Source: Bacteroidales bacterium
GTDB lineage: Bacteria > Bacteroidota > Bacteroidia > Bacteroidales > F082
Direction: 5' to 3'
Assembly (NCBI GenBank): GCA_017537965.1
Contig: JAFYJV010000012.1
Coordinates: 27,195 to 91,194, forward strand
Length of the DNA stretch: 64,000 nucleotides
Below, piece by piece: positions 17,916-25,000 of the stretch. The position numbers and the translations under genes are program-made. The notes under the pieces were generated by a model. The model was not told the origin of the DNA, did not search any database, and saw only the letters and a program-made list of their open reading frames with translations. The first letter of the stretch is position 1. Each line of letters begins with the position of its first letter.

Positions 17916-19742
17916 TTATAAATCAGATGAATATGAAAAATTTTGCAACACAGAGACAAGAGTTTCATCTCCTAAAACTCTTTTTATTTTTCTGGAATGC
18001 TCCGACACCGTAGAGTATTCCTTTTGCATCAAAGCAGAAACGTCAGCATCGCTCAAACCCAGCAAATACAAGCAACAATAAGTGAGATCTCCGTTGGAGA
18101 GTTGCGGATAGGCTTTTTTGAGACGGATTGTAAATAAACTGAAATGATGGTCCGCAGCCTTGCGCAAAGCCAATAATTGTTCCCGGTCCAAAGCATAATC
18201 CTTGTAAACGGAACACTTCATATGCGACTTGAACTGCCCTTTTTTGACCTGTTCCCTAATGAATTGACAAATTGGTTCATCAACAAATTGTAAGGTGGAT
18301 GGATTATTCTTTAAGCACTTTTCTGCGATAGGAAACACTTCTTCATGTTTTTTCTCCCTGTTCTTTTTTATCTGTGCGTTGCTGTTTTTCAGCTTTCCAC
18401 CCAAGGCTGCTTGCTGTATTTGATGGGCATATCTTTCTGACTCCAGCGTTTCTATTATCTTTCCATTTTGCATTTTCAAACGGTTTAGGAGCTTGTTGTT
18501 AAAATATGTGGTGCACATTAATACGATTAAAACCATAAAAACAACACCTAATATGGTCACAACTCTCTTGTTTACCAAATACATGCCTTGTTGATGAATT
18601 CGATCACCTGTTTTTTGTTGAAAAGCATACTGTAGTTGGGTTAATTGAGAATCCAATGTACCGTATTGATCGATGGTAGAGGTATTGCTTGAAAAAAACA
18701 AACCATATTTATTGGCTTTTACAGTGTCGCGAGAGATCAAAAAAATTTCCTGCAACCTTTTGGCAGCCAACATTTTAGAATCTGGCCCACAAAGTCCGTG
18801 ATACACTATGTTCATATAATATTCCGCGGAATCCCACTGGTGTTCATAATAGTATAACTCTCCTAAGCAACAACAACGAGCTACAAATTCCTTATCGTTT
18901 TCCGCATGTAATAGTAACCAGTGCCATTGATCTAACACGCTGGAAAGATCGTGTTTCTGTTTGTATGTCAAATATGCGCGGTGCGAGAGCAGATCTCTAT
19001 ACATTAGTCCTGTCGAATCGTCGATGAGTAAAGCGGCTTCCTGATAATAGGTGGAGGCACTATCCAACTGTTCCATTATATCATAATGGGAACCAATTCC
19101 CTCCATGATCCATGGAATATGCCATGGTTCAGCATCATATTTATGATAATATAACAAGGAGCGTTTTCCGAAATAAATGGCTTGTTCATGAAGGTATCGA
19201 TTCGAGAATAGTTTGAATAATCGAGTAAAGGTCAGCGCCATGAACTTGGCCTTGTGGCCCACCAGATCCTTTTCATCGAAATGGTTTTCCATGATTTCCA
19301 GTGCCTTCAAGTATTCCTCGCAGGCGGGCACTACACTGTCGATCTCGTAATAGCCCACACCATTAATATAATGGGCACGGGCGTCGAGGAAAGCCAAGTC
19401 GAGATGAACACGGTTGCCTTCCTCAACCACAAGCGAATCATAATAACCCACGGCCTGCAACAACTCGTTGCGGTTGGTTTGGGCATAGTCGTTCTTGTAG
19501 AGTAACTCCGAGAGCAGCAAGTGGAAGTAATGCCCGTTGAAAGCGTCGAGGCTGTCCATCGCAGGGCTTACGGCAAAGGCCTGAAGCTGCGAGAAAGCGC
19601 TGTCGGGCTGCTGCCACATCAAGGTGTCGATGGTCGTCAAATGCCTGTCGGGATGGCATATACTCCTCGGGGCTGTATCCGTGCAGGAACAAGCGGCCAA
19701 CAGCAACATAAAAAAAGACCCTATGAAACACCAGTTCTTCAT
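17916..19742 (-). CDS. membrane-anchored TPR regulator with C-terminal helix-turn-helix
   Basis: 608 residues from the chosen start (MKNWCFIGSFFMLLLAACSC, a signal/lipobox-like N-terminus). The N-terminal two thirds is a helical TPR-like region outside the membrane (paired helices such as NHYFHLLLSELLYKND). One membrane helix lies near residues 391-413 (VVTILGVVFMVLIVLM). A coiled coil follows, then a C-terminal domain with LSNGDLTYCCLYLLGLSDADVSALM and EYSTVSEHSRKIKRVLG, a helix-turn-helix of the LuxR-like type used by Bacteroidota TPR regulators. A longer start at 19769 would run into the groEL terminator and the promoter. The -7 box ends 5 bp before the ATG. It may control the T9SS cargo gene downstream. 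Confidence 0.82.
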   Translation of the reverse strand: MKNWCFIGSFFMLLLAACSCTDTAPRSICHPDRHLTTIDTLMWQQPDSAFSQLQAFAVSPAMDSLDAFNGHYFHLLLSELLYKNDYAQTNRNELLQAVGYYDSLVVEEGNRVHLDLAFLDARAHYINGVGYYEIDSVVPACEEYLKALEIMENHFDEKDLVGHKAKFMALTFTRLFKLFSNRYLHEQAIYFGKRSLLYYHKYDAEPWHIPWIMEGIGSHYDIMEQLDSASTYYQEAALLIDDSTGLMYRDLLSHRAYLTYKQKHDLSSVLDQWHWLLLHAENDKEFVARCCCLGELYYYEHQWDSAEYYMNIVYHGLCGPDSKMLAAKRLQEIFLISRDTVKANKYGLFFSSNTSTIDQYGTLDSQLTQLQYAFQQKTGDRIHQQGMYLVNKRVVTILGVVFMVLIVLMCTTYFNNKLLNRLKMQNGKIIETLESERYAHQIQQAALGGKLKNSNAQIKKNREKKHEEVFPIAEKCLKNNPSTLQFVDEPICQFIREQVKKGQFKSHMKCSVYKDYALDREQLLALRKAADHHFSLFTIRLKKAYPQLSNGDLTYCCLYLLGLSDADVSALMQKEYSTVSEHSRKIKRVLGDETLVSVLQNFSYSSDL

Positions 19743-19747
19743 GGCCA

Positions 19748-19755
19748 CAAATATA
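19748..19755 (-). promoter_or_regulatory. candidate -7 box of the TPR regulator, 5 bp from the ATG
   Basis: Minus strand TATATTTG, then TGGCC, then the ATG at 19742. The spacing is the same 5 bp as at recG and the U32 gene, suggesting a leaderless mRNA. It also decides the start codon of this gene. Confidence 0.5.
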
Positions 19756-19785
19756 ATAAAAAAAGCCAACCTCTCGGCTGGCTTT
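19754..19785 (-). terminator. groEL terminator
   Basis: Minus strand AAAGCCAGCCGAGAGGTTGGCTTT followed by TTTTATTAT: a stem of 7 plus 2 bp around one mismatch with a GAGA loop and a T-run. It lies 42 bp after the groEL stop. Confidence 0.75.
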
Positions 19786-19819
19786 CTTCTAACTTCTTTC
19801 TTCTGTCTTCTGACTTCTA
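19785..19819. repeat. degenerate TTCTGACTTCTAA tandem tract
   Basis: Intergenic pyrimidine-rich tract of 7-8 bp units (CTTCTAACTTCTTTCTTCTG...) between the groEL stop and its terminator hairpin, similar to those at 7504 and 57148. Confidence 0.5.
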
Positions 19820-19826
19820 AAAGAAT

Positions 19827-21461
19827 TTACATCATTCCGTCCATTCCGCCGCCCATCGGCATGGGTGGGGTGGGAGGTGTGGGCTCCTTGTGGTTGCTGA
19901 TGACGCATTCGGTGGTCAGCAACATGCCGGCGATGGAGGCAGCATTCTCCAAAGCGACTCTCGACACCTTGACGGGGTCGATGACACCGGTCTTGAGCAG
20001 GTTCTCATACTTCTCAGTATGGGCGTTGAAGCCGAAGTCGTTCTTGCCTTCCATCACCTTGTTGACGACGACCGAGCCTTCCAGACCGGCGTTCTCAACG
20101 ATCTGGCGCAGCGGCTCTTCCAAGGCGCGCTTGATGATGGCGATACCCGTAGTCTCGTCCTCGTTGTCGCCCTTCATCTTCTCGATGGCCTTGATGGCAC
20201 GGATGAAGCCGACGCCACCGCCAGGGATGATACCCTCTTCGATGGCGGCGCGGGTGGCGTTCAAAGCATCCTCCACACGGTCTTTCTTCTCCTTCATCTC
20301 TACTTCCGAAGCGGCACCGACATAGATCACTGCCACGCCGCCTGCCAACTTGGCCAGACGCTCTTGCAGCTTCTCGCGGTCGTAGTCGCTCGTAGTGGTC
20401 TTGATCTGAGCTTTGATCTGTGCGGTACGGGCCTCGATATCCTTCTTGGCGCCGTGGCCGTTCACGATGGTGGTGTTGTCCTTGTTGATGCTCACCTTGT
20501 CGGCCTGGCCGAGCATTTGCAAGTTGGCATCCTCAAGCTTGTAGCCCTTCTCTTCACTGACGACGGTGCCACCAGTCAGGATGGCGATATCTTCGAGCAT
20601 CTCTTTACGGCGGTCACCGAAGCCAGGAGCCTTCACGGCGGCGACTTTCAGCGAGCCACGCAGACGGTTGACCACTAACGTAGCCAAGGCTTCGCCGTCG
20701 ATATCCTCAGCGATGATGATAAGCGGACGGCCGGTCTGCAGGGTCTTCTCGAGCACGGGGAGCAGGTCCTTCATCACGGAGATCTTCTTGTCGTAGATCA
20801 GGATGAAAGGATTCTCATAGACGGCTTCCATCTTCTCGGTGTTGGTGACGAAGTAAGGCGAGATGTAGCCACGGTCGAACTGCATGCCTTCCACCACATC
20901 GACGTAGGTGTTGATGCCCTTGGCGTCCTCAACGGTGATGACGCCTTCCTGCTTCACCTTGCCCATGGCCTCGGCGATGAGGCCGCCGATGGTGCTGTCG
21001 TTGTTGGCTGAGATGGTGGCCACTTGCTTGATCTTCTCGTTGTCGCCATCCACCTTCACGGCCATCTTCTTCAGCGAAGCGACTACAGCGGCGACAGCCT
21101 TGTCGATACCACGTTTCAGATCCAGCGGGTTGGCACCGGCGGTGACGTTCTTCAGACCCGTAGCCACGATGCTCTGGGCGAGTACGGTAGCCGTGGTGGT
21201 GCCGTCACCGGCGAGGTCGTTGGTCTTGGAAGCCACTTCCTTCACCAGCTGTGCGCCCATGTTCTCGACGGGGTCGTTGAGTTCGATTTCCTTGGCGACC
21301 GTCACACCGTCCTTGGTGATCTGGGGAGCGCCATACGATTTTTCGATGACCACGTTACGGCCTTTGGGGCCGAGGGTCACCTTCACTGCGTTTGACAATG
21401 CATCGACGCCTTTCTTCAGGCCGTCGCGCGATTCGATATTGAAAAGAATGTCTTTTGCCAT
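19827..21461 (-). CDS. groEL: chaperonin GroEL (60 kDa, HSP60)
   Basis: ATP-driven folding chamber subunit. 544 residues, standard length. Signatures: [19 protein letters not shown] near residue 29, the nucleotide loop [13 protein letters not shown] near 85, the class signature AAVEEG-like [15 protein letters not shown] near 405 and a Gly/Met-rich tail ([11 protein letters not shown]). It follows groES by 44 bp in one operon on the minus strand. The gap between them is a short-period repeat (AGATTTCAA units) rather than unique sequence. Confidence 0.99.
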   Translation of the reverse strand: MAKDILFNIESRDGLKKGVDALSNAVKVTLGPKGRNVVIEKSYGAPQITKDGVTVAKEIELNDPVENMGAQLVKEVASKTNDLAGDGTTTATVLAQSIVATGLKNVTAGANPLDLKRGIDKAVAAVVASLKKMAVKVDGDNEKIKQVATISANNDSTIGGLIAEAMGKVKQEGVITVEDAKGINTYVDVVEGMQFDRGYISPYFVTNTEKMEAVYENPFILIYDKKISVMKDLLPVLEKTLQTGRPLIIIAEDIDGEALATLVVNRLRGSLKVAAVKAPGFGDRRKEMLEDIAILTGGTVVSEEKGYKLEDANLQMLGQADKVSINKDNTTIVNGHGAKKDIEARTAQIKAQIKTTTSDYDREKLQERLAKLAGGVAVIYVGAASEVEMKEKKDRVEDALNATRAAIEEGIIPGGGVGFIRAIKAIEKMKGDNEDETTGIAIIKRALEEPLRQIVENAGLEGSVVVNKVMEGKNDFGFNAHTEKYENLLKTGVIDPVKVSRVALENAASIAGMLLTTECVISNHKEPTPPTPPMPMGGGMDGMM

Positions 21462-21470
21462 AGTTATTTC

Positions 21471-21508
21471 AGATTTAAAGATTTCAAAATTTCAAGATTT
21501 CAAGATTA
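21471..21508. repeat. AGATTTCAA-type tandem tract between groES and groEL
   Basis: Plus strand reads AGATTTAAAGATTTCAAAAT, TTCAAGATTTCAAGATTA, 8-9 bp units filling the groES-groEL gap and running to the groES stop codon. It would form the groEL translation-initiation region on the mRNA. Confidence 0.5.
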
Positions 21509-21781
21509 GATGATTGCGATCACGTCGGATTCACGCATGATCATATAGTCTTTGCCGTCGAGGTGGAACTCGGTGCCGGCGTATTTGCCGTAGATGACAT
21601 TGTCGCCGACCTTGAGGGTCATGGAGTTGTCCTTGGTGCCGGGGCCCACGGCGACTACCTTGCCTTGTTGGGGTTTTTCTTTTGCGGTGTCAGGGATGAT
21701 GATGCCACTGGCGGTTTTCTGTTCGGCAGCGGCGGGCTCGATCACCACGCGGTCAGCCAAAGGTTTGATGTTGAGTTTCAT
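21506..21781 (-). CDS. groES: co-chaperonin GroES
   Basis: Lid subunit for GroEL. 91 residues. Motifs include [12 protein letters not shown] at the N-terminus, the mobile-loop region [18 protein letters not shown] and the [11 protein letters not shown] segment near residue 62. First gene of the groES-groEL operon. The 5' leader (about 21782-21905) contains a 7-8 bp period repeat, a GGACACA/TGTGTCC hairpin at 21848-21866 and no clear TAnnTTTG box. No CIRCE element was recognised. How the operon is heat regulated cannot be told from this region. Confidence 0.98.
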   Translation of the reverse strand: MKLNIKPLADRVVIEPAAAEQKTASGIIIPDTAKEKPQQGKVVAVGPGTKDNSMTLKVGDNVIYGKYAGTEFHLDGKDYMIMRESDVIAII

Positions 21782-21783
21782 GG

Positions 21784-21829
21784 TTTGTTTATTTGTTTAT
21801 TTGTTGATTTGTTGAATTGTTGAATTGTT
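21784..21829. repeat. TTTGTTTA/TTTGTTGA short-period repeat in the groES leader
   Basis: Plus strand: TTTGTTTA, TTTGTTTA, TTTGTTGA, TTTGTTGAATTGTTGAATTG: 8-bp units shading into each other, directly upstream of the groES start on the minus strand. It gives an A-rich, structure-free leader. Confidence 0.55.
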
Positions 21830-21910
21830 AAATCAAATAATTGGCGGGGACACATGCGGTGTGTCCTTACAAGACGGCGAGAGTTTGTCACATTTCGTGC
21901 CAAAGCGAGA

Positions 21911-21951
21911 AAACAAAAAAAATGTCAGAATGTATGACATTCTGACATTTT
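21911..21951 (-). terminator. secG terminator
   Basis: A perfect 15-bp stem (AAAATGTCAGAATGT and its complement) with a 3-nt loop at 21919-21951, followed on the minus strand by TTTTTGTTT. It ends the secG transcript 31 bp after the stop codon and separates it from groES. Confidence 0.85.
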
Positions 21952-21982
21952 CAACAGTTGTTTTGCTGTCTCATTGTATGCC

Positions 21983-22315
21983 TTATTCGGCAGGAGCGTC
22001 AGCAGCGGGAGTTTCCGCAGCCGAAGCAGCCGGGGTTGCCAGCTCGATCTGTTCGCGCATCTGCGTGTCTTGGACGTTGCCGGAACGAACATTCTTCGGA
22101 ATGGACATGCTTGACATCAGGCACAAGACCACCAGGATGATAGCCATCGTCCAAGTGGCTTTTTCCAAGAAGTCGGTCGTTTGACGAACACCCATCATTT
22201 GGTTTGCACCACCGAAGTTAGAGATCAAACCGCCGCCTTTGGAGTTCTGAACCAAGACGACTAACCCAAGCAAAACACTGACAACCAGGATTAAAATAAT
22301 TATTACTGTGTACAT
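21983..22315 (-). CDS. secG: preprotein translocase subunit SecG
   Basis: Small inner-membrane partner of SecYE. 110 residues with two membrane helices (residues 3-22 and about 52-72), the loop NSKGGGLISNFGGANQMMG between them, and an Ala-rich C-terminal tail, all typical of SecG. In the same direction as the upstream TPR-like gene with a 5-bp gap. The order sigma-54 activator, lptE, TPR-like gene, secG, groES, groEL is, from memory, a common Bacteroidales arrangement. A strong hairpin terminator follows. Confidence 0.95.
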   Translation of the reverse strand: MYTVIIILILVVSVLLGLVVLVQNSKGGGLISNFGGANQMMGVRQTTDFLEKATWTMAIILVVLCLMSSMSIPKNVRSGNVQDTQMREQIELATPAASAAETPAADAPAE

Positions 22316-22320
22316 GTCTT

Positions 22321-23211
22321 TTATTTGTTGTTTGTTTGACTTTCTTTTATCTGTTCAATTTGGGCTGCAAAGTAAATACTTTTTTCTGGATTTTTCAAAC
22401 TTAATTTTTCATAGATTGAAATTGCCTTCTCAAAATAGCCCTGTTTTACGTATATTTTTGCCAGCGTTTCGCTGACGATTTCACCCCTGTCGATGATGCT
22501 GTTTTGCGCCACGGATATGGGATTGTAGAACTCTGCCTTGGGTTTTGAGATGCTCGGGTTTTCGGCGATGAACTTGTCGATTAATTCTTTTCGGCTCATC
22601 TTCTTTTTTGGAACATCTATTCCTTTTTCCAGTTGGAGCTTCTCTTCCTCGATCTCTCGCAACCTTGCCGCCACTATGGCTTTCAGCTCGTCGAGCGACT
22701 TGCGTTTCTCGTCCAACAGGGCCAATTCGGCTGATAGTTCCTCATGGCTGCTGCTCAGGTCGATCTCGGGGATGATGAACATCTTTTCAGGGATGACGGT
22801 GCCCTCGGATTCGTTTTCAGTGACCTCTGACGACTCGATGAACTTGAAGAAGTTTTCCTCGGGCAAGGATGATTCTTGCGAGGTCTCCACTGCCGTCGGC
22901 TGTGAAAGTTCCTGGAAGGTCTCCTGCGGCTGTTCTTCTGGAATCTCTTCCAACATCGCGTTCCGCTCTGTCCTTCGCTTTGCTAAAAGCGAGAACAGCC
23001 GCAGGTTGTTGCGGTTGGCGATGCTGAGGGCGGCATGTTGCAACTGGGATTCATAACGTTCGTCGCCTTCGTTTTGGTAGGCGATGGCAAGCAGACAACT
23101 GGCAATGCCGAAGTAAGGGTAGGCCTCCGTCACGGCATGAACCTCTTGCACCGCGGCTCCTCTTAGGGTCTCGGGCTTGTTGATATAGGCTATGAGGGTC
23201 TCTTTTTCCAT
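22321..23211 (-). CDS. conserved hypothetical protein with C-terminal TPR-like helices
   Basis: 296 residues, no signal peptide. The N-terminus (MEKETLIAYINKPETLRG) and a helical region with SCLLAIAYQNEGDERYES (about 35-55) are followed by an acidic, low-complexity middle rich in Glu/Ser/Gln (about 85-170), a coiled-coil-like stretch of Glu/Lys (about 170-205) and a C-terminal helix pair with AKIYVKQGYFEKAISIYEKL (about 255-275), a clear TPR motif. Found between lptE and secG in the same operon. The function is not known; the location suggests envelope biogenesis. Confidence 0.75.
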   Translation of the reverse strand: MEKETLIAYINKPETLRGAAVQEVHAVTEAYPYFGIASCLLAIAYQNEGDERYESQLQHAALSIANRNNLRLFSLLAKRRTERNAMLEEIPEEQPQETFQELSQPTAVETSQESSLPEENFFKFIESSEVTENESEGTVIPEKMFIIPEIDLSSSHEELSAELALLDEKRKSLDELKAIVAARLREIEEEKLQLEKGIDVPKKKMSRKELIDKFIAENPSISKPKAEFYNPISVAQNSIIDRGEIVSETLAKIYVKQGYFEKAISIYEKLSLKNPEKSIYFAAQIEQIKESQTNNK

Positions 23212-23215
23212 CGTG

Positions 23216-23725
23216 TTACCAGTTTACCAGTGCTTTGTTGAAGACGTCCTCTACCAATGCTTCGATGATAGTGCCTGTCAGCGACTCCTGAACAGAATTC
23301 AGGTCTTGGTCGCTGGGGTAGTCTTCATAGTGTGAGAATTTGGTCTCGAAATTTTTTGTCTCGTCAAACATATTGACGAACCTCACGTTGACCGTAATAG
23401 TGAGTCGGTTCAAGGCAGCGGTCTGGCCTGAAGTGATGGCGATCGGCGTTGTCTTGTAGTCCGTAATCTCACCTTCGAAGGCCAAGTCGCCTCCTGCCTC
23501 CACCATGTCGAGCGAGGTCTGGTTCATCATGGCGTCGCGTAGTGCTGTGGTGAAGTCGTTACTGAGCGTAGGGTTGATCAACTGCGCATGGTTTGGGAAA
23601 TACTGGACCGATACCGTCTTGGCTTCTGCCGGGATGGAGGCTCCGGAGAAGGAATAGATGCCACATCCGTGAAGGAACACAGCGGCAACGATGCAAGCGA
23701 TGGTCAGTCTCAGTGTTTTCTTCAT
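23216..23725 (-). CDS. lptE: LptE family LPS assembly lipoprotein
   Basis: Outer-membrane lipoprotein of 169 residues, signal peptide with lipobox LHGC (Cys21), likely the partner of LptD in lipopolysaccharide insertion. The GIYSFSGASIPAEAKTVSV stretch after the lipobox and the NFETKFSHYEDYPSDQDLN segment near residue 125 are typical of the Bacteroidota LptE family. The start overlaps the end of the sigma-54 activator gene by 4 bp, so both are co-translated. The assignment is at family level; the Bacteroidota LptE is distant from the E. coli protein. Confidence 0.88.
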   Translation of the reverse strand: MKKTLRLTIACIVAAVFLHGCGIYSFSGASIPAEAKTVSVQYFPNHAQLINPTLSNDFTTALRDAMMNQTSLDMVEAGGDLAFEGEITDYKTTPIAITSGQTAALNRLTITVNVRFVNMFDETKNFETKFSHYEDYPSDQDLNSVQESLTGTIIEALVEDVFNKALVNW

Positions 23726-24948
23726 TTGATTCCGAAGGTGTTGATTTTTCTGTATAATGTGCGTTCGCTGATGCCCAGTTCCTTTGCGGCGTCTTTGCGC
23801 TTTCCGTTGTATTTGTCCAAGGCCCTTTTGATCATCTCTATCTCATTTTGCTCCAGGGAAAGAGATTCAGAGGTGTGTTCGGGCGTCACTTCTTCGTTGG
23901 GGACGATCTCAGTGTAGTCGGGTTCGATGGCTTCGGGCTCGTGATGGGTAACCCGAGTGACCATGGTATCGACATAATGGGTGACGGGCGGCTGCTCGAG
24001 ATAGCCTGTGTTGATCGTGTTTGAGCGGTTGGTGAGCTCGTTTACGGTGTTGCGCAACTCGGCGATGTCGTGTTTCATCTCGAACAACACCTTATATAAT
24101 AAGTCACGTTCCGATAGTCCGTCAGCGTTCTCTTCTCGCTGGAACAAGACGGGAAGGGCGTTGGCGATCTTGTTTGGCAAATAGCGTTCCAGCACGGTGT
24201 CGGTGATGATGCGCTGTTGCTCGATGATGGAGATCTGTTCCGTCACATTCTTGAGTTGGCGCACGTTGCCGTCCCAGCGATAGTCTTCCAAGACCTTGAT
24301 AGCCTCGGGGGTCAAGGTGATGACAGGCATGTGACTCCGTTCGGCAAAATCGGAAGCAAACTTGCGGAAAAGCAGATAGATGTCGCTTCTTCGTTCGCGC
24401 AAAGCCGGGATGTGGATCGGGATGGTGTTGAGTCGGTAGTAGAGATCCTCGCGGAACTTGCCTTTCTGGATGGCCATGGGCAGATCGACGTTGGTGGCTG
24501 CCACCACGCGCACGTTGGTCTTCATCACCTTGGAGCCGCCCACACGGATATACTCGCCGTTTTCCAGCACACGCAGCAGACGGGCTTGGGTGGATAGCGG
24601 CAACTCGCCCACTTCATCGAGGAACAAGGTGCCTTCGTTGGCGATCTCGAAATAGCCCTTGCGTTCAGCGATGGCGCCAGTGAAGGAGCCTTTTTCGTGG
24701 CCGAACAACTCAGAGTCGATGGTGCCCTCAGGAATGGCGCCACAGTTCACGGCAAAATACTGTCCATGCTTTCTGGCACTGTTCTGATGGATGATCTTCG
24801 GAAAAACGTCTTTGCCTGTGCCGCTCTCGCCGGTGATGAGCACGGTGAGGTCGGTATTGGCCACCTGTGCCGCGATCTCAATGGCGTGCAGCAACTGCGG
24901 GTCGTTCCCGATGATGCCGAAAGTCCGTTTGATGCTTTGAACGTCCAT
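23722..24948 (-). CDS. sigma-54-dependent transcriptional activator, Fis-type helix-turn-helix
   Basis: 408 residues. There is almost no N-terminal sensor domain (about 15 residues), then a sigma-54 AAA domain (about 15-245) with Walker A ITGESGTGKD, the sigma-54 contact loop as GSFTGA in place of GAFTGA, Walker B GTLFLDEVGEL and a second region with REDLYYRL and PALRERRSDI. A linker of about 100 residues rich in Thr/Glu/Pro follows, then a Fis-type helix-turn-helix at the C-terminus (AAKELGISERTLYRKI). It leads the lptE-TPR-secG operon. The lack of a receiver domain means its signal is unknown. Only one gene of this type lies in the window. Confidence 0.92.
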   Translation of the reverse strand: MDVQSIKRTFGIIGNDPQLLHAIEIAAQVANTDLTVLITGESGTGKDVFPKIIHQNSARKHGQYFAVNCGAIPEGTIDSELFGHEKGSFTGAIAERKGYFEIANEGTLFLDEVGELPLSTQARLLRVLENGEYIRVGGSKVMKTNVRVVAATNVDLPMAIQKGKFREDLYYRLNTIPIHIPALRERRSDIYLLFRKFASDFAERSHMPVITLTPEAIKVLEDYRWDGNVRQLKNVTEQISIIEQQRIITDTVLERYLPNKIANALPVLFQREENADGLSERDLLYKVLFEMKHDIAELRNTVNELTNRSNTINTGYLEQPPVTHYVDTMVTRVTHHEPEAIEPDYTEIVPNEEVTPEHTSESLSLEQNEIEMIKRALDKYNGKRKDAAKELGISERTLYRKINTFGIK

Positions 24949-24952
24949 TTTT

Positions 24953-24977
24953 TAGTTAGAAGTTAGGAGTGAGGAGT
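24953..24977. repeat. AGAAGTTAGGAGTGAGGAG tract
   Basis: Purine-rich short-period tract between pheT and the sigma-54 activator gene; same family as the pyrimidine tracts at 7504, 19785 and 57148, in the opposite orientation relative to the plus strand. Confidence 0.45.
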
Positions 24978-25000
24978 TTTCCATTTTCAACTTTCAGCTT

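Noticed and set aside
21888-21906. Sigma-54-like promoter upstream of groES (TGGCACG on the minus strand)
   Set aside because: The -24 half matches, but the -12 half is GTGAC instead of TTGC, lacking the needed GC.
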